The notes under the pieces were generated by a model. The model saw only the letters and a program-made list of their open reading frames with translations, ran no database searches and was not told the DNA's origin. A program made the position numbers and the translations under genes. Positions 34,991 to 47,758 of a stretch of 64,000 nt of DNA are shown here, one piece after another (the stretch's first letter is position 1; every line of letters starts with the position of its first letter). Source of the DNA: Ephemerocybe angulata (lineage: Eukaryota > Basidiomycota > Agaricomycetes > Agaricales > Psathyrellaceae); the NCBI GenBank assembly GCA_013368325.1, contig JAACJK010000002.1:1-64000 (forward strand), read 5' to 3'.

Positions 34991-37900
34991 TCACATGTGT
35001 CGCCGTACCGCAGCTATCTGAAAGTCCCACCCCCCCAAAATGTACTTGATTTCCAGCAGCCGTCGTATTTCCCTCCACCCCCCTCCACTAACCTTGTTCG
35101 CTTCTTCCGCTTCCTTCATATTGGTGACCACATAAATGAAATCAGCAGGAGACAGCAGCGATCGGAGCAGGCTCCCAATCAGAAACGCGATGAGCGCCAC
35201 GATGACCAGAGTAGCGAGTGGATACTGCCTTGCCTGCATCCCAGGCCGCCCCTGCGTGGCCACCAGCGCGGCGGGCGACACTCCAGCCTTCTCTCCAGCC
35301 TCCTTCCCGGTCTCCACACCCTCTTTCTCCCCACCTGTCCCCTTAGCACCCTCCCCATTGCCTAACTGCGTCGTACCCCCACCGGCATTCGCACCATCCT
35401 CATCCTCCCCTATTTCTCCAGGTAACTTCCGCGTAGGTTGCTCACTCCCAGGCTTTTCCAAGGTCGTGCTGCTCGCCCCAGCTCCGCCGAGGCCAAAGCC
35501 AAACCGATACGAAGACCAGAGTGACCATCCGCCTGCATACGCCGGCCCGCCTGAAATAACGCTACCTGATGCCAAACCTGTCGACGTCGATGCCGTATTC
35601 GACGAGGGCTAGAAGAAGAAGGTTGATGATGAGTACCATCTCGAAGAAAACACCCGGACCAGGAAGAAGCAGCATCACCGAGGCAGACGTTGACATGAGA
35701 CCACGAAGAAAGAACCACACTGTATGAAAAATCCACCCCGCTCGCAGGGATTTACCACGCGAAAAGGTACAGACAGAACGCGGACACATGCCAATTCTCC
35801 GCTCACAAGTCGGCCAAAGAAACGAACGGAGAAACTCACCATCCCCGGGATATCTTCGCCGCCCTTGGTGCTGGCATCACCTCCTGCCCGTCCCGTCGAG
35901 TCTTTCGAGAGATCTCCATCTGGATGCAGGAATGCCGCAGACGCTGGAGCATTCGAGCCTGAAGCATCCCCCCGTACCGCAGGATCAACAAGATCATCTG
36001 CAACCGCCATGGGCAGCCTCAGCTCCTCCGGCAATGCCTCCGTCTCATTCGGTGTTCTAGACAGACATGGACGTCAACATTCCAATTGACAATCCCGTAA
36101 TGTTTAATTAAGCAGAATAAGCGCTGGCACTCACCTGAACAGAATAGGCATCTTGCTGATACGGTCATCGAGCAGCTCCTCGCGCCCGAGACTCGTTAGA
36201 GACTCCTTCTCCCCGACGACAGGCACTTCGAGACCATTGACCCCCACCCTCTTGATCCGTTTCTTCTTCCCTTCTTTCTCCTTCTCCTTCTCCTCCTCAG
36301 CCTTGACCACAGGCAAAATCTCGATATCAACGACCGCGCCATGAAGTCGCGTCCGTTTCGGGACCACAGGTTTCTCCTCCTCCTCCTCCTCGAGATCGAT
36401 TCCAATATCCAACTCCTCTGCCGAATCCTCACCCTTTTCCCCATCCTCCCTGTCGTCTTCCTCATCCAACCCTTCCAGCACCTTCATCCACTCCGGTTTC
36501 TTAGGCCCCTTCCTCGTCTCCCCCGTCAAAGGATCCCTCACAGAGCTGACTTGATACTGCGCCGTCGGCAAACTGATTCTCAGCAGATGTCTTGTCGCCC
36601 CAGCCTCCACATTCAGACTCGATGAATGCATAGGCGAAGCCGGCATCGTGTATATCGAGTATGCCAGAGGCAAGAACCTTTCTTCGCTCACTTCTTCAAC
36701 CACCGCGCTTAAAGCAGGCGCGCCGGACCCAGAGTTCGACATCGACGAGGACGCTCCCGCGCTCTCCGCCGACGAGCTAGTTGAAACTCCTGAACTCGAC
36801 GAGCTCGACGCCGTGACACTTGGCGGGCTAGCTATCACAGTCTTCCCATCGCCACTCGAACCCCCACCTAACTTGAGATACACCTCCCCATCCAATTCCT
36901 TCCCCTTCCCCTTCGCACTAAACTCCACCCACACCGGCGTCTCCTTCGCATCCCCGCTCTTCTTAGAAACCTTCCACGACCGCACGACCACGTAGTACCC
37001 ATCCGGATACATCCTCGTATCAACCACCACCTCCCCCACAATGAGATCCGACAGAGGCTTCACTTCCCCCTTAGCCGTAAACGCAGACGACATCGTCCTC
37101 CCCCTCATATGGCTGCTCGCCCCTGCAATCACACTATTCGTCGAAGGGTACGAAGGACTCGACCTCGACGCAACAAGCGACGGCGGACCCTCCGGTGGAG
37201 TCGTAGCATACTGCGTATGGTGCGCAGAGAACGACATCCCCGTCAACGTACTACTCGACGACACCGACCTCTGGCGACTCAGCGGCACGCTCGCAGGGCT
37301 CCCACTCGCCGGCGACCCAGCCTTAGGAGGAGTAAAAACCATCGTCCCAGGCATCCGGTTCAGCGGCCCATCCTGACTTCGCACCGACCGCAGCGTCTCC
37401 ACACTCGAGCTTGAGGAGAGCTCAGGGGTCCGCGAAGGTGCAAGCGACATCGAAGGTGGCGAAGCTACCGAGCCACCGGTGATAGAAGAAGCCACCAAGC
37501 TCGGCGACGCGCCCAACACACTGCGTTCAGACGATGCTTCCCTCTCCTTAATCCCAGGGCGTGGACTCATACTCAACATCCGCGCGGCAGGGGGCCGCGG
37601 CGTCTTGCTGGGCTCTCCGAGCCTCGGATGCCCACCCCTCTTAGGCTGTACCAGCGTCACAAACACCCTCGCCTTATACACCCTCCCCACACCCACACCC
37701 GTACCCGTACCCACTCCACCCTCCCCCGCAGACGCAAACTTCTCCCCCACCAACACCCTCCCCTCGTCCCTCTTCCTCAGCTTCCACGAAACAGAAGCGA
37801 GCCTGTCCTCGCCCTTCTTCTCCGCCAGAACCAGGCACGGCGCCGGCAACCTTATTACAGGCAGGCTCGAGCACGACACGCTCTTCTTGAAATACGCTTC

Positions 37901-40900
37901 GAGAGCTAAAATTGCCCTTGGAAGCGAGGCGTTAATCATCGAGTTTACTGCGGCTGGGATCGAGCCTGCGTAGTCTACCGCCACGAGCCGCGTGCACCGT
38001 GTCGAGGGGATGGCGTAGTTTTCCTTCGTGTAAGGATCAAGCGTTTCCAGGACCCAGGCGTCGATGTACACTCTGCCTATTGGGAGCACGTAGGGATTGT
38101 GTTTCTCAGGCGAGAATACGGATATCGCTGAATCAGCGGCAAACGACGCAGCAACCACGAAAATCGCGTTCTTGGCCCCAAGCCCGGTCTGCTCGGCCAC
38201 GTCCCCGGTATTCCTGCGCGACGAGGCTGCGGCTGGGGGAACTTGCGTCCGTGCAGTCACACTGGAGACATAGAACCCCCGGTCCCTGAACGGGAAGCCC
38301 CCCTTGGCAGTCAAGAACATCGTCTTGCACGAGTTCCCAAACGACTCCAGCGTCTGTATGGAGTCGAACCGGTCGTCCCACTCTTTCCTGCCCTCGCCCT
38401 CCATGATGATCGCGGCCAACTCCTCCCCTGAGACGCCCTCGACGACTTTCTGCCCCTTGTGCACGGGGACGATCGACGAAGCTTCCGGGATAAGCTTGCG
38501 ATGCACTGTCATCGCTTCTTTATCGCTGACCAGAGTCCAGCCATCGGTGACTGATGACGACAAGAAGCCTGCTGAGCTGTGGAACTCCTGCGTCCAAGCC
38601 AGTGCCTCCAACGCGTACTGCATCGGCATCTTGGTAGCAGAGGGTAACGATGATCCACCTCCACCTGCAGGCGTGATAGCCGCAACAGCCTGTTGAGTAG
38701 TCGTCGTCGCCTGGTCTACGGCGTACGACAAAAACCTCGAAAGTGGGCTCGATATTCTAGGTGCCGAAGCCCAAGAGCTCAACGCATTCACCGTCTGCCC
38801 CTCCTCCCCGTCCTTCTTCCCAGCATCCTCACCCTGACCCTCGTCCCCCCATTCCGCCTTCCTCCTCCTCACAACCCCGACGACAGGTGGCTGGTCCAAC
38901 GGTATCCGTGGCGGCTTCACCCTCTCCTTCTTCCTCAGCGCCTTCAACTCCTCCTCCGGTATCGCCTCCACGTCCACATGTATCTTTGACCCATTCACCA
39001 TCACCAACCCCTTCTCTTTCCCAGGCGCCCTCCGCACGATCACCAAATGCCGCTCATCGTCCACAAAGACGCAGTCGTGAGTCAAGGTAAGCCACAGCCC
39101 CCCTCCCTCCGCTGAGAGCCTGTGCCGCCTGAGGCACGACATCGTATGTGGAGGCGGATCAACGACAATGTCCAGGGAAGACGCCCACGTATCGACGTCG
39201 CATCGGATCTCACACTCAATAGTGGGCTGGCTCGAGTCGTCGCGTTCTTCGCTGTCCATCGCACCGCCCCCATTGCCATCCGCTATCGGTCCAACGACCT
39301 GCCGCCGGCTAGACGAAGCCTCGTACTCCACACGGAAGCTGCCCTTCTCATGATCATACCGCATCTCGTTCGCCTTCGCCCCCGTCAGGCGGGTGACGAT
39401 AGGCGGGCCCCCACATTTGATCGCGAACTCTCCGATCCCAGCGAGGGTGTTGATCATCTGCGTGGGGATGGAGGTCTTGTTCGTCCATCCTTTCGGGTCG
39501 GACTGTTCGAGGAGGGTGAGGGAAGTTGTTGTAGGTGATAGAGCTTCGATCGACCAGCCTTGCAGATCGACTTGGGTGCGGATCACGGTGGGTTCGGCGG
39601 GCGGGATGTTGGGGAATAGATGTGGATCGTCGGCAGAGAAGGCGAAGACGTGTATCGTTGTGGGTGACTTGTACACCGTCTTCAGGACTACGGAGTCGCG
39701 ACCACTGGAATTGAAGAGGGATCAGTATTAGAAAGAACGACTGTGTATAGACTGCTTACTTAACAGGCCAAGCAGGCTTGGTCTTGAAATGCCAAAGTTC
39801 CGTCAATTCATTCACGTCTTCTAGAAGAACGGCATCTTCATGCTGCTTGTCCCAGTAGCCACGAGCTCCAGGCGACGTCACAGCACCATAAAGGTCCCAC
39901 AACCCCACACCTACGAAAGTAGCCTCTGCCCGATAAACAACCAATGTGGGATCTATCGAGTCCAGCTGGGTTATTGACACTCCGCGAGCCTCCGTTGCTG
40001 AGAAGGCAGTCGTCAGAGCATGTTTAGAAGAGATAGACACAGCCAAATCTTACTTCTTCGCCATTTCGCCTCAGGCTCCTGTAGCAGAGACGAGAAATAT
40101 ATATAATTCCTCTTTACCCTGGATAGGATTGACTTCTCTGCGGCAGCCGTCCGCTGCGCACTGGGCGTTGCGTGCACCGGATGAATCATCGACGACGAAT
40201 GGCCTGACATCGAACTGACGCTACTCGACGTAGCGAAGCTCAGATCCGCGGCGCTGGCGACGTCGCGGAGCATTTGCTGAGGAATGGTGTAAGACGAAGG
40301 GTCTCGCTGCTCGGAGAGGTCCAGGATCTTCTTGGGGAGACCGTTCAGCCTTAACCCCCGTGTTCCACCTGACGCTTCGATGACTACATGGACCTTCAGC
40401 ACGGAATGGTCGTCCATCAACGCGGAGTGGGTGAGGCGGAGGAGAATCTGGTCAGGTGGGCCGATAGCAGAGGGATTCGAGTTCGCTTTAATCGCCTGGG
40501 CTGACCAGGGCAGCTGCTCGACCTCCTCGGACGAGGCCTTAAGCGACACCTGGACATCCCATCCTTCCAAGGAAGGCAACACACATTCGATGGACCGAGT
40601 TAAGCGCTTGTTCTCTCGCAGCTGGTGCAGGTCTTCCATTCCGTGCGCTGATGTTCCTTCTGAAACGTGGTTGGAATCGTCATCGGGGATGATGGCATAG
40701 TCCACACTGAGCGCTTCCCTGTCGATTTGGAATCGTATCCGCTCGATGGAGACACCATTGCCGTAACCTACGAGTTTGGGTACCCGTCCGCCTCGTTTCA
40801 GAACGGTCTTGAACAGACTCAGCGCCATGGTCGAAAGCTGTTGGGCCAGAGAAGACGAAGACGACCCCATGCCCCACATCTCCCTAAAATCGTGCTGCCA

Positions 40901-41688
40901 GAAGCATGTCATGCGAATCTTTCCTGGTGTGGAAGAGTCGGGTTGGGCCTGGGTATGCTGGATGCACCATGCAAACACTGTAACAGCGTTAGCTGGTGGT
41001 CCGTCGAACGTGTGTGAATACACTGACGGTGAACGTGCGATCTTACAAACGGGGGTGAGGGCCGAAGGTATGCTGGCTCGTCTGGTGAACGTGGTAGTGA
41101 TGTCGATATGTTGATGACAGTGGTGGGGTCACTGAAAGACCGGGAGATAGTAATGGCATCTCGAGGGCTGCAAAGATGAGAATAAACGGTAGATAGAACC
41201 CAAGCCACTGCTCACTTTGCTGGCCAACCAAGCGAAAAGTTGGTCTTGGATATCTGTGTCGAGCGGTCTAGCACCTCGAGCAAATGTGCCTCCTCCACCG
41301 CAGGATCCCATTCCCGCCTGAGTTCCGGCGTCGTCAGCACGGCCTTCCACGGCTCCAAAGACACCTGCTCCTCAACCACTGGTACGTCCAGGACCACCCT
41401 ATATACGTCTTCGCCCCCAGTTGTGTTCGAGTTCCGGTGCACCACAGCATCCGCCAGCTCTGGCGCAGCACCTGCGACGCGTGCCTTGCCCTTCTTCGAC
41501 GTTGTCCCAGAGTTGTCCGTCGAGCTCGAGATGCGTCTCCATTCGTTCGAAGGTGATGTCAAAAGTTGTCGGAAATATGCCTCTGCCTCGTTTACTGCTG
41601 AGTACCACGACTGGTGTAGCCTTGATAGCGTTGGTATTTGAGTTCACCTCTCAGCAAAGTTATAAGCTCACCGAGAACCGTCCGACAT
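34991..41688 (-). CDS. Giant multi-START lipid-binding protein with C-terminal membrane segments
   Basis: At least ten exons encode roughly 2,000 residues. The start at 41688 (MSDGSR) splices to LHQSWYSAVNEAEAYFRQLL. A first START-like domain lies in 41560-40700 (PWKAVLTTPELRREWDP, TNFSLGWP). A second spans 40009-39300 (VGLWDLYGAVTSPGARGYWD, ELWHFKTKPAWPVNGRDSVV, PKGWTNKTSIPTQM). A third lies at about 38530-37900 (EGRKEWDDRFDSIQTLES, FRDRGFYVSSV). START domains hold sterols or other lipids in a hydrophobic cavity. A Ser/Pro-rich linker and acidic stretches follow. The C-terminal exons have hydrophobic segments (MVLIINLLLLALVEYG and LATLVIVALIAFLIGSLL), so I infer membrane anchoring, perhaps at a contact site. 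One junction after GEDIPG does not keep frame; one more base in the C4 run 35843-35846 would fix it. The last intron is only 43 nt. Confidence 0.82.
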
Positions 41689-42035
41689 AATTCACTCGGA
41701 TTCTGGAACCTCTGGTGCACGTTGCGGTGCCCTTCTGCGCGTTGGGGAGGTCAGCGAACACGTCGTTCGCGTATGACTGTTTGGGGGAACCATGGTCGGT
41801 CTCATTTGGGGACGATGCGGTCATTGGGACCGGTGGCTGCAGCTGATTGGTCCATGGACACGAGGGTCCATCACCCTCAATTAGCGCCAGCCTGAGTGGG
41901 ACTCCCTCCAACCTCTTAACGGCTTTCTCTTCAACTTGACTTTCCCAGTCTCCCAGATACCACTAGAACAGAAAAATTTGCCACTCCTACTCAAATCGAA
42001 ACCAAATATATATTACATGGCTCTGCTCCGGGTCA
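41689..42035. other. Short intergenic region
   Basis: This lies upstream of the START gene start and downstream of the MYND gene 5 stop. An open frame begins with an ATG at 41911, but it does not join the START exon in frame. I see nothing else. Confidence 0.45.
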
Positions 42036-44144
42036 TCAGTCCTGCATTGCGAGCTTTATGTGAATGTTGAGTGGTCGAAATCGTGATAGGCGACTAACAT
42101 TGGCTACCGCTGGCCTACGCAGTTCAGCATCGTCGAACCGCCCCATGGCCGAGACCATATACTGGCCGAACGCTGCCGCAAACCCTGCAAGTCTCAGAGA
42201 ACTATTGTCACCTTGTTCATCCGCCATTGCTCGGAAACGACTATCTTCGAATAACTGGTAACCATGCACGGTGCTGGCAAGCAGTGCTGCCCTTGAAGAC
42301 AGGCCAAAGTATCTCACAGGGAAGGCCGTCATGTCTACAAAAAGCGCCTCCCTCGGATCTTGGAAATTGTCGCAGAAGTCCTCAAGGAAGGCTTGGAGGA
42401 GCCGCAGTAACATTCCGCGCGTTCTATGTGAGAACCACGCCCTGTCTGCTCTTTGATCTAAGCCGTAGATTCAGTAGAATAAGCGGAGTATCCTCAAGTC
42501 ATAATCAAGTGGCATCCTATGCTGGTGACTCACGGATACGGTCGATATAACGAGCACCACACTCGTCTCGGTGAATCTTCCAATCGTGCTGTTGACATTG
42601 TGGGGAACAGTAGACGGCAGAGCAGCACTGGGAGCACTGTGCAGAACGAGCATCTTCGGGATGTGTTACACCCATAGTGCTATGCTGAAACCAGTCATGA
42701 TATCAGAAAGTACCATGTTCAGCACAATGGTATAACACGAGATTCGATGATGGACATACTTGGAGATTATCGCACAGGGAAGTCATGTTGCGAGGTGTAG
42801 AGCCATACGCTCTCTCACAGATTTCTTTGAACATTATGAATGCAAGCCATTTAGGATGCGATGAGAGTCGAGTAGGGACCGATTGAGGTAATCTTGTAAG
42901 AGCAGAGCTGACAGCATCGTAGATCGTAGGATGGTAGAGCATCACTGTTAATGCCCCTAAGGGACTCCTGGTAGGCCATTCATGAAAAGGGTCGGATTGA
43001 GGGTCGAGAGGATGAAGCATGCGATGCGTGATAACATCGAGGAATCCTGCGTCGAGTATATCGGGCAATGCAAGAAGGACATTGTGCGCCTGGAACCTTG
43101 AAACGGGTATGAGGGTCGAGGCGATAATCAAATCAAGTGTGTGTCCGTTTGCTTCGCGGATTGGAACTGGCCGTTCTCGGGCCCTCTTCAACGCATCAAA
43201 CAAAGGGCCGTGTTGGCGGAGAAAAGGCTTGCATGGCACGGAGGTGCTAGTAACAGCGTGATAAAGTCCAACGATGAAGGTGAGGCACCACGCAGCCTGC
43301 ACCGACTCGGCGTCACCGTTGTGGTTTTTGTGCACAGTGGCCCATTCCTGGAGGCGAAAGGCGAAAGAGTCGGCCACGCGCTGGTACCATCGCCCGTTTC
43401 GAGGCGTGTTGATTATCTGGATCAGGAGAGGAAGATACCGCTCATCCCCGATGTACACCTTGAAGGCAGTGAGCATGGGGTACACTGTAGCGATGTACTC
43501 GAGGGGAGAACGGAGAGACCTTCCCCTTCCACGCTCTACTTTTGGGCCGGACATCCACATTTCAAGCAAAAACTTGGTAATGCGCTCGAGCTCTGGGAAT
43601 GTACCTTCGTCGTTGAGACTGAGTCGCAATAAGTACGCGAGAACACATGCGACGCCTGTGACGCCAGCATCAGCAGGGTAGGGATTGTCCCTCATAAGAA
43701 TTGGGGATTGGCGAGCGAAGATTTCGAACCAGTCGAGCAAGCCTGACATGTCCTTTTGGAAAACTGAGAAAAGCTCCTCTCGTTGTTCCTGCCGAAGTCT
43801 TGCGTCGCTTTCATCTCCAGTGACACCCATGAGCGCTGAGAATGCTGCCTTGCTTCGCGAAATCGTGTGGTTGACCTCGTCTAAGTTGAGACGACTGGTT
43901 GTCATACTGAAGAAGTTCTCGGTGGAAAGATGCTGCAGAACCGCAGCAAATGCGCGCATGATAGACGGAAAGTCTGTAGGCCACTCCTGGCTGAGCTGTT
44001 CGAAGTGGGGAATTGATCCTCGTTCAACTGCTGCAACTAACTGTGATATCGATATCGTCAGCTTGTCATCAACAAGAGCTAGCAGCGGTCTCGTGAACAA
44101 ACCGTTTCGAATCGCCGGCTAGCATTGGGATTAAACCTGCGCAT
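42036..44144 (-). CDS. MYND-type zinc-finger protein, family gene 5 (C-x4-H form)
   Basis: Exon 1 is MRRFNPNASRRFET (ATG at 44144). It splices to LVAAVERGSIPHFEQLSQEW and a helical region ending SLCDNLQ. The finger exon reads HSTMG, QCSQC, YCSPQC and DWKIHRDEC. It is one residue shorter than its relatives between Trp and His (W-x2-H instead of W-x3-H), through a clean three-base loss, and still fits the MYND consensus. The last exon has DQRADRAWFSHRTRGMLL and GQYMVSAMGRFDDAELRRP and ends at 42036. It forms a direct tandem pair with gene 6, including the upstream sequence, and is closely related to gene 4. Confidence 0.87.
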
Positions 44145-44624
44145 CGAAGCGATGAGGGTTTGTTCAAGGGAAGTTGCGCTGGCGGTGGTGGTTCGTAGAT
44201 AAAGATAAAGTCGCGTTGGTTGTCAGCCCTGTGGCGTATGATCTAGTCTCGGCTGGTCGAACTCCACTTTCCCATACTCTGTTCACTTGTTCCTACCAAA
44301 GCCTCCACCAGGACTGAGAAAAGTCTTCTTGGTGAGTCCAATGCCCTCGGGAAATCTGACCATATAGCTTTCCGCCATAGTCGGCTCGTCTCGTCAAAGC
44401 CCAAGATAGATGCAGTACCATGATGTCAGCACAGATCCTGTAGTTTCCTGTAGTGTAGCGAATACAAAGACGAAGAAAGCGCAGAATTACCAAGAGTGTA
44501 TAGTAGGTCGCATCTACACCGCTAACTATAATACTCCAAAAGGCTTCAGGAAGGATAGAGATATACGTGGTAAAAAGGTTTCAAACCAGCGGCAGCCCAG
44601 TATAGATTGAGGCAAATAAAAAGG
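44145..44624. other. Intergenic region, partly duplicated
   Basis: The part next to gene 5 (about 44150-44280) resembles the upstream region of gene 6 (about 47060-47200): both have ggtggt..ttcgtagataa and a ggtcgaactccac-type match. The last 40 nt (from about 44583) resemble 47717-47760, the sequence beyond the stop of gene 7. No gene is seen. Confidence 0.5.
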
Positions 44625-44928
44625 TCATATCACTTTCACGTATACAGTGAGAGGAGGAAACATAAGGGTACGACCCCCATGGTCTAGCTGCCACCCACTT
44701 ATCATGGGGTCCGACTCCACAACAACGGGTCGAACCCTCCCCAAGCCGACAACCAGGTATTGGCCAAGTCTCGCAACAAACCCAATTACTCGCACCCGGT
44801 CCCTTTTCGCAAGAGAGTCTTCAATTAGTGCTTTGCTTCGCTCGTCATCGAAAAGAGGGCTGCCAAATTTGAGATCGTGGAACATGGCCGACGGGAAGAG
44901 GTGAGTGGAGGGCGGGGAGGCCATTGTC
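44625..44928 (-). pseudogene. Truncated MYND-family C-terminal fragment
   Basis: This fragment reads MASPPSTHLFPSAMFHDLKF at its upstream end, then FDDERSKALIEDSLAKRD, GQYLVVGLGRVRPV, and ends LTVYVKVI at 44625. It aligns with the last 100 residues of MYND gene 7 (47759 onward: FDDERSKAFLEDSLAKKN, GQYMVVGLGRVRPV, LTLYVKVI). The match continues past the stop codon. The upstream part of the domain and the zinc finger are absent, and the intact end of gene 6 (44945) begins 17 nt away. I infer a partial copy of the gene 7 tail placed behind gene 6; it has no start of its own. Confidence 0.82.
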
Positions 44929-44944
44929 GATCCGTACAGATTCA

Positions 44945-47054
44945 TTAGTTCCGATGCGTAGGCAGCGCAACCAGCTTCATGTAAATGTTGAGCGGTTGAA
45001 ATCGGGTTAAACTTTTCCCATCGTCTTCCACTGGACTGTCGACCCCAGCATCGTTGAATCGGCCCATGGCTGAGATCATATACTGGCCAAATATTGCTGC
45101 AAAACCGGCCAGTCTCGTAGGACAATTGTCATGGCTCGCTTCCTTCTCTTCCGCCATTGCTCGAAAACGACCATCTTCGAATATTTGAATATCGCGCACT
45201 GTGTTGGAGAGCAGGTGCGCCACTGAAAACGGAACATAGAACGCGACAGGGAAGGTCGTGATGTCTACAAACAGTGCCTCCCCTGGATCCTGAAAATTGA
45301 CGCAGAAGACTTCGAGGAAGGCCTTGAGGAGCTGCAGGAACATTCCACGCGTTCTATGAGAGATCCACGCCTGGTCTGCCCTTTGATCTAGCAAGCCATG
45401 AAATAAGCTGAGTATCCAAAAGTCATGGATAAGTAGAACCTTTTGCCGGTGACTCACAGATACGGTCGATATGGCGGGCACCACACTCATCTCGATGAAT
45501 CATCTTCCAGTCGTGTTGCTGACATTGGGAGGAGCAGTAAACGACAGAATGGCATTGTGAGCACTGTGCAGAGCGAACATCGCCGAGATGTGTTACACCC
45601 ATAGTGTGATGCTGAGAACCACCCATGATAGCGGCTACTGGTTAGCATAAGGTCCAGCATGCAGCCCGATGGCATACATACTTGAAGATTATCGCACAGA
45701 GCAATCTTGTTGCGAGATGCAGAGCCGTAGGCTCTCGTACAGGTTTCCCCGAACCTCATGAACGAAACCCATTTGCCATGCGATGTCAATTGAGTAGGAA
45801 GGGGCTGCGGCAATCTCGAAAGGGCCGAACGCACGGCATCGTAGATGGTAGGATGGTAGAGCATGGTTGTCAATTCCCCTAGTGGATTACTGGCAGACCA
45901 TTCAAGAAAAGGGTCGGAGTAATGGTCGCGAGGATGAAGAATGCGATGCGTGACAACATCGAGGAACCCCGCGTCGAGTATATCCGGCAATGCACGAAGG
46001 ACATTGTGCGCCTGAAACCCTGAACGGGGGATGAGCGTCGAGGCGACAATCAAATCAAGAGTGTATGATTTGCGGATTGGAACTGGCAGTTCGCGGGCCC
46101 TCTTCAACGCGTCAAACAAGGGACCGTGTGGGCGAAGGAAAGGCTTGCATGGTACAGAGGTGCTGTTGAGAGCCTGGTAGAGCTCAACGATGATGGTGAG
46201 GCACAACGCAACCTGCACCGACTTGTTGTCACCGTTGTGGTTTCTGTGCACGGCGGTCCATTCCTGGAGGCGAAACGCGAAGGAGTCGGCCACGCGCTGG
46301 TACCATCGCCCTTTTCGAGGCGTGTTGAATATCTGGATCAGGAGGGAGAGATACCGCTCTTCACTGATGTACACCTGGAAGGCAGTGAGCATAGGGTACA
46401 CCGCAGTGGTGTACTCAACAGGAGTACGGAGACTCCTGTCCCTTCCACGTTCTATTCTTGGGCCAGCCATCCACATTTCGAGCAAAAGATTGGTAATGCG
46501 CTCGAGTTCTGGGAATGTACCTTCGTCGTTGAGACTGAGTCGCAACAAGTACGCGAGAACACTTGCGACGCCTGTGACGCCAATATCAGCAGAGTAGGGA
46601 CTACTCCTCATCAGGATTGGGGATTGGCGAGCGAAGAGTTCAAACCAATCTAGCAAGCCTGACATATCCTTTTGGAAAACTGAGAAAAGCTCCTCCCGTT
46701 GTTCCTGCCGAAGCCTTGCATCGCTTCGGTCTCCAGTGACACCGATGAGCACTGAGAACGATCCCTTGCTTCGCAAAATCGTCTGGTTGATTTCGTCAAA
46801 GTTGAGGCGACTAGTTGTCATATTGAAGAAGTTCTCGGTGGAAAGATGTTGCAGGACCGCAGAAAATGCGCGCATAATAGACGGAAAGTCTGTAGGCCAC
46901 CCGTGGGCGAGCTGTTCGAAGTGGGGAATTGATCCTCGTTCCACTGCTGCAAATAGCTGTGATATCGTCAGTTTGTCGTCAGCACGAGCTAATAGCGGTC
47001 TCGTGAACAAACCGTTTCGAATCTCTGGCCAGCATCGAGATTAAGCCTATGCAT
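44945..47054 (-). CDS. MYND-type zinc-finger protein, family gene 6 (C-x4-H form)
   Basis: Exon 1 is MHRLNLDAGQRFET (ATG at 47054), spliced to LFAAVERGSIPHFEQLAHGW. The helical region ends ALCDNLQ. The intron after it is somewhat longer than in genes 4 and 5. The finger reads HHTMG, QCSQC, YCSSQC and DWKMIHRDEC, with His as ligand 2. The last exon contains DQRADQAWISHRTRGMFL and GQYMISAMGRFNDAGVDSP. The end (MKLVALPTHRN) differs from genes 4 and 5, which end IHIKLAMxD. That altered tail lies beside the inserted gene 7 fragment, so the rearrangement probably replaced the original stop region. Confidence 0.86.
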
Positions 47055-47758
47055 CGCTCAGAGGAGGGTTCGTTCGACGGGTTCGATGGAAGAGATGTGC
47101 TGGTGGTCGTTCGACGTTCGTAGATAAGGTTGTATTGTTTGGTCGTGTAACAAATGATGGACTCTCCGCTAGTCGAACTCCACATTCCCCTCCTTTGTTG
47201 GATCGTACCAATAAGTAGACCTTATAGTAGTTACGAACATACAGGTCAAAAATCGCAGAGATACCGCTATATTGGAAACAATGGCCCTCTGGGCAGACCT
47301 GGACACCGTCACGGTGCAACCAAGTTGGAGAATACGGAATACATTGTATCTAATTCTGCATGTGCATAAATTTAGCTCGCTCGCTGACGCACACCTTCGG
47401 TGTGCTCGCGCTCGCTCGCAGCAGAGGGGGTGAAGCCTTGAGCTTCAAGTTGATACGGCGTGGGCCGCTTAAATTAGCACACACTTGGTGGGGAATGGGA
47501 TTACAGAACGCGCTGGAGCAATGGCACAACCAACTTATAAGTAAGATCTCACTCGAAACCAAACTGGCGGGCGGGGCTCAAGATAAGATTAGATGGAGAA
47601 TTAATAAGCATCCCAAAAAGGCAGTTACCTTCCTAGTATGGTAATGACCTGGTTCTCAGGGGTCAGGCGGACAAAACCTTCCCACTTTCAGTGTCCAGGA
47701 AAAATTGAAAACGGCTCACCAGCGGCAGTCCAGTACAGATTGAGGCAAGTAAAAACAA
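47055..47758. other. Intergenic region with a hairpin
   Basis: The region is upstream of gene 6 and downstream of gene 7. It holds the hairpin at 47389-47405 in a cluster of gctcgctcgc repeats. A short palindrome-like cttgagcttcaag lies near 47436. I recognise no gene. Confidence 0.45.
47389..47405. repeat. Short hairpin within a gctcgctcgc cluster
   Basis: GCACACC and GGTGTGC are perfect inverted arms around TTC. Copies of gctcgctcgc lie on both sides in direct orientation (about 47375-47384 and 47410-47419). It may mark the end of a small mobile element, but no second end was found. Confidence 0.5.

Noticed and set aside
44410..44610. 66-codon plus-strand frame upstream of the MYND fragment
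   Set aside because: No motif is present and part of it is copied noncoding flank of gene 7.
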